Assembly (NCBI RefSeq): GCF_900187855.1
Contig: NZ_FYEG01000003.1
Location: 248,001 to 312,000 of the forward strand
Direction: 5' to 3'
Origin: Actinomyces minihominis
GTDB taxonomy: Bacteria; Actinomycetota; Actinomycetes; Actinomycetales; Actinomycetaceae
Length of the DNA: 64,000 nucleotides
Shown piece after piece: positions 28,670-38,510 of the stretch; position 1 is the stretch's first letter; every line of letters begins with the position of its first letter. The notes below the pieces were generated by a model. That model was not told where the DNA came from. It saw only the letters and a list, made by a program, of their open reading frames with translations, and did not search any database. The translations under genes were made by a program, and so were the position numbers.

Positions 28670-30526
28670 ATGACTCGCCCAATTGCCGCAATTGTTGTGT
28701 CTTCTCCATCGAGAGTGTCACGAAGACTCAATAGGTACGTTGCTAACCCAAAGGTGAAGAACCAACCACGCTTTGTTGCACAAAGTGGGCTCAATGGGTG
28801 CTCACCTCGGTACGCCGAAGCACTGATGTCGCGTAATCGGCAGCGGTGGGGGAAGAACAAGATGATTGAGGGCATCGATATTCTTCCTGACGGGACAAAA
28901 GGCAATCGCTTTTACGAAGGTGAATATGTCCAGGCTTACTCACTCGTGCAAAGTTTTGCTCGTGAGGGAGATGGTGCACTTGACCCAAATGATCCGGTAG
29001 ACATTGATGTCGCGCATGATGCGGGCCGCGCATTAGCGGAGGCTTTAGCCGGTAATGATCGATATGCGACTGTCACCACTCAGATTGATGGAAATACCGG
29101 CTGCATACACAACCACATTGTCTTAGATTCTGTTTCCAAAGTTGATGGTAAGTCTCTGCGCAGTGGCGTAGTGACACACTTCCGACTGGCAAAACTTCAT
29201 GATGAAGTGTTGCTCAACGATTGCGACCTTGAGCAAGTAAACACTCTCAAGAAGCGAGGCTCCATTCCGGAGAAGTCGGAAGAGCGCGCACTCAAGAAGT
29301 ACAACACTTGGGAGAAGAATCCAGTTGGTGATGAGCCGTTTTCTGTTGCGATCTTGAAAGATCGCATTCGGCTTGCATTGCAAGATGATTCGTTTGTTTC
29401 GTTGAAGGATTACTTTCGTGTGTTGGAAAGATATGGCGTCAATGGGAGACAGCGCGGTGAAGGTGGCCGCGGTATAACTTATCGAATGTTGCGCATTGAT
29501 GCAGCGGGCAATCCCATTGTTGGATCGCGCGGTGATATCAGACGAGCATCAAAACTTGGCGCAGATTTTATGATGCAATCAGTTGATGATGCCATTGAGC
29601 GCAACCGGCTGTTGCAGCAACAAAAGGCGCAGATGGTTGCGCCTACTGTTGCATCTGTTGGAGTGGTTTCTGAACTCGATGAAGTAAATCTTCCTGAGTC
29701 AAAGTTTGACGCCTTGATGCGTGAATACGGCAAGCAAGATCTTGCTGCTGAGGCCGATGAGTTGTTGGCGCAGTTTGTCGCAGATCGAGAAGAGAGATTG
29801 TCCAAGCCTGCCCGCCGCGCCGCTTCGGTACAGGCTCAAGATGAAGCATCAGTTGTAGAAGAAGAGGTAGTAGAAGTTGTCGCGCCTGGGCCTACGGCTG
29901 AAGAGAAGTATGGCGCTCAGATCGAGGCATTGGTACAAGCAGACTTGCTTCGTTTAGAAGAAGAGCAACGTTTGGAGAATGAGGCTGCCGCCGCCGCCGC
30001 TCTGGCTGTGCAGCCTAAAGAGGCGGTTACCTCAGAGTATGTTCCCGCGCCTGCCGCTGCCGCTTCAGTAGCACGTGAGGTCATGCGGGAAAACAGGGAA
30101 GAAGTTGAAGAGTTTGTCTCTCGGTTGCACGAAGTAGAGGCGCGCTCGCAGTCGATGCGGGAACGCATTGCTGCATTGGCTGAATACGAAGATGAGGCTG
30201 TGCCTTTGCTGGTTGAAGGCGGATCTCTTGATGAGACAAGGCTGAAAACTATGGGTATTGGCGGGCGCACGGTTGATTCTCTCGGTGACAAGATGCATCC
30301 GATGTTTAGACGGCAGTTACAGATGCGTCAGAAGAAATCTGAGAGGGCTAGACAGGCGTTTGAAGCGGGCAATGTTGATAGGGCAAAGGCTCTTCGTCGC
30401 GAGATGTCGGAAGGTAACTATGGGCTCTCTGCGGCTGCTTTGAGTGAAGAAACTTTGGCTGCCATGAGACGCAGAGAACAAGAGTTGGAGCAACGACAAG
30501 CGAAGCGACAAGATCGAGAGTTCTAG
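28670..30526 (+). CDS. Relaxase of the MOB_P/VirD2-like type
   Basis: A 618-residue relaxase that would nick oriT and pilot the strand in conjugal transfer. The metal-binding HxH motif is GCIHNHIVLDSV (H147, H149), preceded by the strand YATVTTQID. An N-terminal tyrosine (Y23) is a candidate nucleophile. The second half is a long helical, Glu/Arg-rich region without motif, probably for protein contacts. No type IV secretion genes are nearby, so the element is mobilisable rather than self-transmissible. The gene ends before a bidirectional terminator shared with ardA. Confidence 0.85.
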   Translation: MTRPIAAIVVSSPSRVSRRLNRYVANPKVKNQPRFVAQSGLNGCSPRYAEALMSRNRQRWGKNKMIEGIDILPDGTKGNRFYEGEYVQAYSLVQSFAREGDGALDPNDPVDIDVAHDAGRALAEALAGNDRYATVTTQIDGNTGCIHNHIVLDSVSKVDGKSLRSGVVTHFRLAKLHDEVLLNDCDLEQVNTLKKRGSIPEKSEERALKKYNTWEKNPVGDEPFSVAILKDRIRLALQDDSFVSLKDYFRVLERYGVNGRQRGEGGRGITYRMLRIDAAGNPIVGSRGDIRRASKLGADFMMQSVDDAIERNRLLQQQKAQMVAPTVASVGVVSELDEVNLPESKFDALMREYGKQDLAAEADELLAQFVADREERLSKPARRAASVQAQDEASVVEEEVVEVVAPGPTAEEKYGAQIEALVQADLLRLEEEQRLENEAAAAAALAVQPKEAVTSEYVPAPAAAASVAREVMRENREEVEEFVSRLHEVEARSQSMRERIAALAEYEDEAVPLLVEGGSLDETRLKTMGIGGRTVDSLGDKMHPMFRRQLQMRQKKSERARQAFEAGNVDRAKALRREMSEGNYGLSAAALSEETLAAMRRREQELEQRQAKRQDREF

Positions 30527-30541
30527 AGTTTGAAAAACAAA

Positions 30542-30569
30542 ATGCCCCAAGCCATGTGGCCTGGGGCAT
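30542..30569. terminator. Bidirectional terminator between relaxase and ardA
   Basis: The stem ATGCCCCA (30542-30549) pairs with TGGGGCAT (30562-30569). A-rich sequence on the left and GTTTGTTT on the right serve both strands. Confidence 0.75.
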
Positions 30570-30592
30570 CGTTTGTTTCTAAGTGGTTGCTG

Positions 30593-31141
30593 TTAGTTCG
30601 CTGCAAAGACATACACGTAACCGCTACTTGCTTCAACGACATTGAAATCTTGTTCGATGCTGTCTGCATACCGATAAACATCGAAGTACTCGCGTAACTC
30701 TGACGGCATCTCAGCGAGCAAGTCAGTGCTCTCGATGTACTCTTCAACGAAATCAGTGAAACAGTCGTACTCGCCACGGAACCGGTCTCTGAATGCCGCC
30801 AGATCAGGCAAGCCATCTGAGTCCTCAACATGCGAGCCATCGCGGTACCAAGCGCGCAAGGCATCTTGCTCAACGCTGCCGCCTACCTCTGAGAGAAGTT
30901 CCGCTTCTTGTGTTGCTCGCTCGGGCGACATCTCGGAATCAGTGAGCAGGTTTTCTGTATCGAAGCACCATAGTTTTTCATCAGGTGAGTAGTCGTAGAG
31001 ACTGTGCTCGAAGACATCTTCAGGCGTAACGTTTACGGCTTCTGCGGCGTCAACCCATAGACCGATGAGGTGACCAGAGTTGTAAGCGCCGTGGCTACTA
31101 ACCCAGACTCGCGGGGTGCCTACAAGAGTGCGTGTGGACAT
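30593..31141 (-). CDS. ardA: Antirestriction protein ArdA
   Basis: ArdA mimics B-form DNA and blocks type I restriction enzymes during transfer into a new host. The 182-residue protein is strongly acidic and opens with TPRVWVSSHGAYNSGHLIG, the family's conserved N-terminal segment. The start at 31141 is preceded by AGGAG, nine bases upstream. It sits opposite to the relaxase, next to a broken type I restriction locus, which it could inhibit. Its presence is typical of mobilisable plasmids and ICEs. Confidence 0.88.
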   Translation of the reverse strand: MSTRTLVGTPRVWVSSHGAYNSGHLIGLWVDAAEAVNVTPEDVFEHSLYDYSPDEKLWCFDTENLLTDSEMSPERATQEAELLSEVGGSVEQDALRAWYRDGSHVEDSDGLPDLAAFRDRFRGEYDCFTDFVEEYIESTDLLAEMPSELREYFDVYRYADSIEQDFNVVEASSGYVYVFAAN

Positions 31142-31280
31142 TGGGGTTTCTCCTCTTCCTAGCTGGTGGAAAGAGAGAGGCAACGGGGATTGCTGGCAGT
31201 CTTGCTCTAGTGAATAGACGCGCTTACGCCTAACCCGCTGCTCTCTCGCGGAGAATCTCGTAGCCGCCTCTGGCGGTGTT

Positions 31281-31499
31281 CTAGTTGTTTCCCAGTTGTT
31301 CCATCGAGACAGACAGATCCAACGCTTTAGCGATCTTGGTGAGGCTTGAAGTGTTCACGAACTTTCCCGTTTCTATACGGGCCACTGTGGGCCTTGAGAG
31401 GCCGGCTTGTTTTGCTAGGGTCCACTGGGACCAACCGCGCCTCTTACGGGCTTGACGGATGGTTTTTGCGAAGATTAGAGCGGGTTCTTGGTTACTCAT
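31281..31499 (-). CDS. Small XRE-family regulator
   Basis: A 72-residue Cro/CI-type HTH protein: RKRRGWSQWTLAKQAGLSRP, then TVARIETGKF and LTKIAKALDLSVSM. It lies 27 bp after the hsdR stop in the same direction, so it may be part of the restriction operon as its transcription regulator. No dimerisation domain is present. Confidence 0.8.
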   Translation of the reverse strand: MSNQEPALIFAKTIRQARKRRGWSQWTLAKQAGLSRPTVARIETGKFVNTSSLTKIAKALDLSVSMEQLGNN

Positions 31500-31526
31500 G
31501 GAAGATATTTCCTACTTCTACAACCC

Positions 31527-34500
31527 TTACTGTGGTGGCCACCCGCCCAGACCGATGAATCTTTCTAGGAGCGTGCTGAGCCGGTCAATGACTTGGGTTT
31601 TCTTGTTGCCGTGGTCTCGGTTGGGTGTGAACCGTGACAGCGGGGGAAGAAGATCTGTGATCGCGGTTCCGTACTGAGGGATGCTGCCCTCTCTAAATGC
31701 AGATTCGACAAATGAGTAAACATCGCCTTGCAGGTTCTCTTCAGTGATGATCTGATCTAGTTCTTGTTGCCTCTGGGTGTTTACAAAGTCATCCCACTGC
31801 TCATCAATAGACTCGTCAAGATCGACATTGCTAATGAAGTTATCGAAGAGATCGCGCCTTGGTCGCAGTGACGGGCTAGCGTCAACGATTGCCAGGATGC
31901 GGCGGCGCATTTCTTCGCGGGTTTCGTCTTTTTGGTCTTCTTGGTAGTCAGCAATGAGGCGAACGATGTAGTCGACGTTGACTTCGATTTGTTTGATTAG
32001 TTCGATCTCGAAGACAAGTTCCATCTGCTTGCCATCTTCATCATCTCCACCGTCACCGCCTAGTTCATCTCTGATATCTAGGTACATGGATCGGTAAGAG
32101 TCGAGTATTCCTGGTGAGAGGATGTCGTTGTCTTCAAACTCGTCGAAGGATTCCAAGATGTTGCGTAGGCGAAGTATTGATCCGAACAGGCGCGCAAAGT
32201 CTTTCTTGGCTTGTTCTCCAAGGATGTTTTCACCGGTGGGATAGGTGTCTTGGAGTTTGCTGACATTGGCGGCATAGTCGGAGAAGTATTCGTCGAACTC
32301 TTTCAACAGAACTGTGGTTCTGGCGTTCTTGTTACCAAAGAGTTCTAAGGCTTCATCGGTGGCCTGGCGTAGATCCCGGTAAGAAACAATGTTTCCGTAA
32401 CTCTTGACATCATTGAGGATGCGGTTGGTGCGTGAATACGCTTGAAGTAGTCCGTGGCTTTGTAGTTGTTTGTCTACGTATAAAGTGTTCAGGGTTTTGG
32501 CGTCAAAGCCAGTGAGGAACATATTGACCACAATGAGAAGGTCAATCTCTCGTTTGGCAGTTTTGTCTGAGACATCTTTGTAGTACTTCTCAAAGCCTGC
32601 GGAGTCAGTGGAGTAGTTGGACTTGAACATCTGGTTGTAGTCCGCGATAGCGGCCTCTAGGAAGTCTCTATCGGGCGTAGACAAGGCTGAGGTGTCTAAG
32701 TCCTCGTCGGTGTCCCAATCGTCGGGATTAGGCGCGTAGGAGTAGATTAGAGCCACTTTGAGGCGTTGGTCCTCGGGAATGTCTGCTTGGGCTTCTTTGA
32801 AGGCTTGGTAATAGGCTTTAGCAGCTTGAATAGAGGCAGTAGCAAACAGCGCGTTGAAGCCCAGTTGTCTCTTGCCTTGAATTGTCATGGCGCGGTTACG
32901 CCGGGTTTTCTTGTCGAAGTTCTCCAAGATGTCGGCGGTGATCATTTCGATGCGCTCTGGGGCAAGGAGTTGCTTCTCTTCGACTTTTTGACCTTGGTCC
33001 GTGGTCTCGTTGTAATCAACGCGGAATGGAAGAACGTTTCCATCTTCGATGGCATCGACAATGTTGTAGGCGTGCAGCATTGGGCCAAAGAGATCTTCAG
33101 TGGTTCGGGCTTTGCCCTCTGTTTTGGCGTTTTGCGCCAGTATCGGGGTTCCGGTAAAGCCAAAGAGGTTGTAGTTCTTGAAGGTTTTCCTAATGCCGGC
33201 GTGCATCTTGCCGAACTGAGAACGGTGAGCCTCATCAAAGATGAAGACAACGTGATCTTGGTAGATCGCGTCTTTCTTGTTCGCGGCGACAAAATGGGAG
33301 AGTTTTTGAATCGTCGTAACGATGATTTTGACGTTTGGATCGTTGATCTGGCGCTGGAGCACCTTGGTTGAGGTGTTGGAGTTTACTGAGCCTTTTTCAA
33401 AGCGCTGGTATTCCTTGACAGTCTGGTAATCCAGGTCTTTGCGGTCAACAACAAAGATGACTTTTTTGATGCCATCGAGTTTGGTTGCCAGTTGCGCGGC
33501 TTTGAATGAAGTCAGAGTTTTGCCTGATCCAGTGGTGTGCCAGACATAGCCTCCGGCATCCGTGGTGCCGAGTGTCTTGTAGTTCTGCGAGGCTTTGATC
33601 TTTTGCAAGATGCGCTCGGTGGCTGTGATTTGGTAGGGCCGCATCACTAGCAGTTGCTGGTCGGCAGTTAGCACTGAGTAGTTGAGCAAGACATTGAGCA
33701 ACGTGTGTTTTGACAGGAAAGTAGAAGCAAAGGCCCTGATGTCGCGGATTTGTTTGTTAGATGTGTCAGCCCAGTAGGAAGTGAACTCGAATGACGCGGA
33801 AGAAGAACGGTTGGCAGAGCGACCGGCTTGATCATCAACGTGTTGTTGGCGAGTGGTGTTGGAGTAGTACTTGGTTGATTCTCCGTTAGAGATGACAAAG
33901 AGTTGAACGTAGTCGAAGAGACCGTTTCCGGCCCAGAAACTATCTCGGCCATAGCGTGCGATCTGGTTGAATGCTTCCTTGATAGCGAGCCCGCGCCGCT
34001 TGAGTTCAAGGTGAACCATGGGAAGGCCGTTGACCAAGATGGTTACGTCGTAGCGGTTCTTGTATTTGCCGCCGTCTGGGGCGTACTGGTTGATGACTTG
34101 AAGATAGTTGTTGTGAATATCTTGTTCATCAATGAGGTGAATGTTGCGCGTTGAGCCATCATCGCAGTCCAGAAGCAAGATGGGGCTCTCGTGGATGCGG
34201 GCCGTGCGGTCTTGTACCGTGTCGGCTTGGTTAGCGATTTGGCCCTTGAATAGGCGCTCCCACTCGGTGTCGCTGAACTCGTAGTCGTTAAGGATTTCTA
34301 AGCGCTTGCGCAAGTTGTTGACAAGATCGGCCTCGGTCTTGATCGAGACATACTTATAGCCCAGGCCAGCATCGTTGCCGGCTCCGGCAAGTTGTTTGAT
34401 CAGATCGGCTTCCATCTGTGCTTCGCTTTGATGGGTTTGGATCTGAGGTACTGATGGAGCGTTTTCTACCACTACGGGAATATCACCGTTGATAGCGATT

Positions 34501-34532
34501 GGCGTGTAACGGCCCTTTGGTTGATCAGGCAT
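31527..34532 (-). CDS. hsdR: Type I restriction enzyme, R subunit
   Basis: HsdR is the nuclease and translocase of type I systems. The 1001-residue protein has the N-terminal nuclease core with a PD-(D/E)xK-like site (RYDVTILVNGLPMVHLELKR, about 165-184). The motor follows, with Walker A TTGSGKTLTSFK and DEAH box FIFDEAHRSQFG, and then motif VI-like LLQAYSRTNRI. The start at 34532 (MPDQPKG) overlaps hsdS by 8 bp. It looks complete, yet its partner hsdM is truncated, so the complex should be inactive. Confidence 0.92.
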   Translation of the reverse strand: MPDQPKGRYTPIAINGDIPVVVENAPSVPQIQTHQSEAQMEADLIKQLAGAGNDAGLGYKYVSIKTEADLVNNLRKRLEILNDYEFSDTEWERLFKGQIANQADTVQDRTARIHESPILLLDCDDGSTRNIHLIDEQDIHNNYLQVINQYAPDGGKYKNRYDVTILVNGLPMVHLELKRRGLAIKEAFNQIARYGRDSFWAGNGLFDYVQLFVISNGESTKYYSNTTRQQHVDDQAGRSANRSSSASFEFTSYWADTSNKQIRDIRAFASTFLSKHTLLNVLLNYSVLTADQQLLVMRPYQITATERILQKIKASQNYKTLGTTDAGGYVWHTTGSGKTLTSFKAAQLATKLDGIKKVIFVVDRKDLDYQTVKEYQRFEKGSVNSNTSTKVLQRQINDPNVKIIVTTIQKLSHFVAANKKDAIYQDHVVFIFDEAHRSQFGKMHAGIRKTFKNYNLFGFTGTPILAQNAKTEGKARTTEDLFGPMLHAYNIVDAIEDGNVLPFRVDYNETTDQGQKVEEKQLLAPERIEMITADILENFDKKTRRNRAMTIQGKRQLGFNALFATASIQAAKAYYQAFKEAQADIPEDQRLKVALIYSYAPNPDDWDTDEDLDTSALSTPDRDFLEAAIADYNQMFKSNYSTDSAGFEKYYKDVSDKTAKREIDLLIVVNMFLTGFDAKTLNTLYVDKQLQSHGLLQAYSRTNRILNDVKSYGNIVSYRDLRQATDEALELFGNKNARTTVLLKEFDEYFSDYAANVSKLQDTYPTGENILGEQAKKDFARLFGSILRLRNILESFDEFEDNDILSPGILDSYRSMYLDIRDELGGDGGDDEDGKQMELVFEIELIKQIEVNVDYIVRLIADYQEDQKDETREEMRRRILAIVDASPSLRPRRDLFDNFISNVDLDESIDEQWDDFVNTQRQQELDQIITEENLQGDVYSFVESAFREGSIPQYGTAITDLLPPLSRFTPNRDHGNKKTQVIDRLSTLLERFIGLGGWPPQ

Positions 34533-35730
34533 CGACTTTTTCCTCAAAGGTCAGAAGTTCCTCCCGATAGTGCTCCAACTGCTTCTCCCGAACCTCGATC
34601 TCGTCTTCAAGATCAGCAATCAGGTTGGTAAAACCGTCGAGGATGCGGACTATCTCTTCTTGAACTGGAAGAGGTGGAAGTGGGATCTTATAGACGTTAC
34701 GAATCACAGAGGGATGGGCTTTGCGGGTGTAGTCAAAGTTCTCTCCTTCCCACTGCGTGGTCAAGGCATGGTAAAGATATTTGGTTTGAAGAACCGATGA
34801 ATCAACCGTCATCCATCCACTTACGTTGGTGACTGAATACTTGTGTGGGGGTCGATAGAAGAATCTGCCTCCGCCATCAACTGACCATGTAATTCGTTCG
34901 TCATCGAACATGTACTCGCCATAGCGACCGAACTCTCCAGTTCCAACGCCCGATGAGGAGTAAACGGGGTAATCGCCTGGTGTAGCGTTCAAGGTTTTTC
35001 GGGAGATTATTTTCCCGCGTCCTAGTTCAAGAATGCCTTGGTCTTCCATTTCGCTAAGCGGCATCGTTTCAACCCCATCAGGACAGTGCTCGGCGATGAG
35101 TTCACCGAGCTTGCCGCCGATGGTGCCATCAAAGGCGAAGATTTTGTCGCGGTAGTGCGCCAACTGTGAGCGGCGGATTGCCAGTTCTTCACGTAAATCG
35201 GTGATCAGGTTGGTGAAACCGTCAAGAATCCGAACTATCTCTTCTTGGACCGAAAGAGGTGGGAGTGGGAAACGAAGTTGCTCAAAAGTTTTTCGCTGTA
35301 GGCGCCTATGGCTGTTTGTGCTCCCGGTAACTAGGGATTTCAGAGTCTTCATCTGTGTTAGGACATAGTGGAATAGAAAGCCTAAATCGATGCTTTCGTC
35401 GAGTGGTGTTAAGGGGAAAAATTCGGTTGAACTGTAGGAGTGTTCTGTGACTTCTGTAAGTCTCCAGACACGAGGAATATGAGGATTTAGTTTTGACACT
35501 AGGACGGAGGGGTCTGTGATCCGGGTTTTGTTCGAGCCGACTTCGGTACCGGTGAGGATTTCTGGCCCGTTACCGAGATCGAATGAGGGGAGGCTGTAGA
35601 TTTCTACAAGACCTTCACCCATTACGGAGGGTCTAACGCTGCGGCCACCTATATTCACAACTTTGCTAAGTTCAACACTCTCAATTCCATCAGGACAGTG
35701 CTCGGCTATTAGTTCTTGTAGGCGACTCAT
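34525..35730 (-). CDS. hsdS: Type I restriction enzyme, S (specificity) subunit
   Basis: HsdS sets the DNA target of the type I complex. In 401 residues it contains two target-recognition domains. Each starts with LIAEHCPDG (about 7-15 and 211-219) and ends with the conserved linker VQEEIVRILDGFTNLI. The two halves are repeated but the recognition parts differ, so the target is bipartite. The gene overlaps hsdR by 8 bp and the hsdM end by 4 bp. It is intact although hsdM is not. Confidence 0.92.
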   Translation of the reverse strand: MSRLQELIAEHCPDGIESVELSKVVNIGGRSVRPSVMGEGLVEIYSLPSFDLGNGPEILTGTEVGSNKTRITDPSVLVSKLNPHIPRVWRLTEVTEHSYSSTEFFPLTPLDESIDLGFLFHYVLTQMKTLKSLVTGSTNSHRRLQRKTFEQLRFPLPPLSVQEEIVRILDGFTNLITDLREELAIRRSQLAHYRDKIFAFDGTIGGKLGELIAEHCPDGVETMPLSEMEDQGILELGRGKIISRKTLNATPGDYPVYSSSGVGTGEFGRYGEYMFDDERITWSVDGGGRFFYRPPHKYSVTNVSGWMTVDSSVLQTKYLYHALTTQWEGENFDYTRKAHPSVIRNVYKIPLPPLPVQEEIVRILDGFTNLIADLEDEIEVREKQLEHYREELLTFEEKVDA

Positions 35731-36614
35731 GCTCCGGCCTCCATATCTGCAATGTCGGCAAGCACAATGTCGCGGTTGAGGGTTTGACGCCCAACGATTT
35801 CTTCAGCCCGTGCGTTGAGTTCAACGATGTTGATCTTTTCGCGGGTATCTTCGCGTTCGACATAGGAAGTGGGCGTGAGGTTGTAGTCTTTGGCGGCTAT
35901 TTCTGCGGCTGGGACCACTATGGCTTGGTACTGAACATTTTCTCTGTTTTCGTACAGGTCGAGAATATGCGCAATGTTTTCTTCTGATAGATGGTTCTTA
36001 GCGTTTTCGCGGTAGAACTCTTTGGAGCCATCAACAAACAACACATCGTTGGTTGCTTTGTTTTTCTTCAAAACCATGATGTCGGTAGCGATACCAGTTC
36101 CAAAGAACAAGTCTGGTGGTAACTGGATAACCGCTTCGACGTAGTTGTTATCTACTAGGTATTGCCGGATCTTCTGTTCTGCGCCGCTTCGGTATAAGAC
36201 ACCGGGGAAGGAAACGATGGCAGCGGTTCCATCGGTGGAGAGCCAACGCAAGATATGCATGGTGAAAGCAAGGTCTGCGTATCCCTTGGGTGCCAGCACC
36301 CCTGCTGGGGCAAACCGCTCATCATTGATCAGCGTTGGGTCATTGTCTCCAGCCCAGGGGATTGAGTATGGCGGGTTTGAAACGATGGCGTCGAAGGGTT
36401 GCTCGTCCCAGTGGGCGGGGTTTTCTAGTGTGTCGGCGTGGGCGATATTGAAGTTCTCGTACCCAACGCCGTGCAGCAGCATGTTGATACGGGCCAGGTT
36501 ATAGGTGGTTCCGTTGATTTCTTGACCGTAAAAGCCCTCTGTGACTCCCTCATGGCCTAGAAACTTGGCGAATTGCAGGAGCATTCCACCACTGCCACAA
36601 GCGGGGTCGCACAA
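35727..36614 (-). pseudogene. hsdM: Type I DNA methyltransferase hsdM, N-terminally truncated
   Basis: The remaining 295 codons start at the SAM-binding motif (CDPACGSGGMLLQ) and include the catalytic NPPY (IVSNPPYSIPW). HsdM proteins are about 500 residues or longer and carry an N-terminal helical domain of about 180-200 residues, which is lost. Upstream of about 36612 the frame reads unrelated residues and there is no good start; only a TTG could serve. The breakpoint is likely a recombination junction. The protein, if made, would lack DNA contacts and dimer contacts. Confidence 0.85.
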
Positions 36615-37014
36615 GCGAGTGGATTGGATACAAGGGACGCGAACTGCGCGTCACGAACTTGAGGGGGCGCGGCGAGTGGATCGGCTTGAGTTTGCGGGAA
36701 TTTCCTGTTGCTCGGCAAGGACCCATATCTGCCATATGGCATCGTTCGGGATAGAAAATCCCCAAGAGGATGGCATTAGCGTCTTGACTTAGACCAGGGC
36801 CTGCGGCTTCACACAACTACCGCCAAAAGATTGTATGCGCGCTAAATCGTATTTGGGGACCAACTGTGCGGCAGTGGACCCTCGAGCGCCCTGTGCCCTG
36901 GTCAACCACGCAGAACCAGGCGAGTACGATGCGATCCGCCCCGTATTTCGTAGCAGCGCACCGCGCCGAGGGGGGACAACACCACGTAGAGCCGGACGTG
37001 GTAAGAGATTAACT
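36615..37014. other. Junction region between restriction locus and defence segment
   Basis: Four hundred bases without a recognisable gene follow the truncated hsdM. Short frames of 60-90 codons on both strands show no family character. The base composition changes to higher GC on the right. No integrase, IS or direct repeat could be identified by eye. Confidence 0.5.
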
Positions 37015-38247
37015 ATGACGTTCACAGCGCTCCATAAGTACCTCGGCTACCCGTCCGGTCCAGTCACAGACGACCTGGTGGCCGATGCGGTCGCGGCAGG
37101 ACTGCCAGAAACGTTTGACCTGGACTGGAAGGGAGAGCTGCCGCCAACGAAGAACCTGAAGCATCACGACTTCCCGAAGGACGTCGCTGCGATGGCGAAC
37201 TCTGGCGGTGGGACCATCGTCTTCGGAGTTACCGAGAAAGAGAAGGCAGCGACCGGACGTAAAGGGGTGGGGCCACTGACTGAAGGTCACGAGCGAACAC
37301 TGCGTCAGGCCGCTGTCACATCAATAACCCCTCCCGTGTTCGGCCTACAGTTCTATCCAGTCGGAGAACCGGGTGAGGAGGCCGTAGTGATGGTCGTCCC
37401 AGCAAGCGTTGACGGACCACACCTGATCTACAACAACGACTTTTTCGGTGCGCCCATCCGCAACGGTGCGGACACCACGTGGATGAGAGAGGGCCAGATC
37501 GAAGCAGCCTACAAAGCCAGATTCGACGAACGCCGCCACTCCACCGAAGTTCTGGATAGCCTCTACGAGCAAGCCGCAACAGGGAAAGACACGAGCACCG
37601 CCGCTTGGCTTATCGCCGTCGCGCACCCCAGAGTTCCGAGAGTTGGTCAACGACTAGACCAGGAAGATGCGCGGACTATATGGGACAAAAGTAGACAGGC
37701 GACCCTCGATTTGTCGTTCAGGGGTCCCGCGCATCCGCTCGAACGCGTCACCTGGATCAACCCGCGACCCGGCCTGCGCAGATGGGTTGCGCCACCTGAA
37801 GAGGGCAGCGTAGGCAAGTGGAACGAAGCATGGATCGAAACCCATCACGACGGTTCGGTAAGCATCGCAGCAGCTGTGGGCGCTAGTCGTCACAGCCATG
37901 ACGGCTACAACTTCGGCAACCAGATCGTCGCGGAGCAGGTCGAGTCCACACTCTCGGACTTCTTTGCCGTGATGCGAGAAACCGCGAAGGTTCTGGGCAT
38001 CGGCGAGTATGAAGTCAAAGCCAGCATTGAATGGGAGGGGGACGTCCCGCTTCAGTTCGAAACAATAAACGGAGAAGCAGGGGTAGCCCGGCCAATACCG
38101 TCCTTCTTCCCCGTTACGGCCAGCGTACAGGCAGGGCTCTCACACGAGGAGCTACTCGAACAAGCCCGCACCTTCACGCAGGACTTCCTCAACCAAGGCG
38201 GAATCGCTGAACTACGAAACTTCCACGTCCCAAATCCCCTGTTTTAA
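37015..38247 (+). CDS. AlbA_2 (Schlafen-type) domain protein
   Basis: A 410-residue protein whose N-terminus has an AlbA_2 domain. DLDWKGELPP (about 35-44) is the conserved strand, and HHDFPKDVAAMANSGGGTIV followed by FGVTE (about 50-74) is the signature. AlbA_2 proteins include nucleic-acid processing Schlafens, and many act in defence or regulation. The C-terminal 250 residues are not recognised. The ATG at 37015 fits the domain; the frame is open 60 codons further upstream, but this part looks non-coding. It lies alone on the plus strand in a defence-like segment. Confidence 0.72.
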   Translation: MTFTALHKYLGYPSGPVTDDLVADAVAAGLPETFDLDWKGELPPTKNLKHHDFPKDVAAMANSGGGTIVFGVTEKEKAATGRKGVGPLTEGHERTLRQAAVTSITPPVFGLQFYPVGEPGEEAVVMVVPASVDGPHLIYNNDFFGAPIRNGADTTWMREGQIEAAYKARFDERRHSTEVLDSLYEQAATGKDTSTAAWLIAVAHPRVPRVGQRLDQEDARTIWDKSRQATLDLSFRGPAHPLERVTWINPRPGLRRWVAPPEEGSVGKWNEAWIETHHDGSVSIAAAVGASRHSHDGYNFGNQIVAEQVESTLSDFFAVMRETAKVLGIGEYEVKASIEWEGDVPLQFETINGEAGVARPIPSFFPVTASVQAGLSHEELLEQARTFTQDFLNQGGIAELRNFHVPNPLF

Positions 38248-38510
38248 GCGAGCTGGTGAGCGGCTTTTCGTCCAGCCCCGCGATTCTTGCCCCTCGAACC
38301 TCATGCCCCCGCTGCCGCGTATTTGTAACAACACCAGCAGGCAGCCAGCCGTACGCACTGGCTTGATGCCAGGGTGCTTCTAGGTAGTCAGTGCAGTTGG
38401 GTAGATTTTGGCCTGGTCTTGCGCCATCCGCCATTTCTGCGTGCGCGCCGCGGCTATGCACTCCCGAGCAAAAGGTTCGCCGTATATTCGTGTTGGGGTC
38501 TGCCCCGGGG

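Noticed and set aside
36550-36816. Small minus-strand frame of 88 codons beyond truncated hsdM
   Set aside because: Does not continue hsdM sequence, lacks a start context, and shows no family character.
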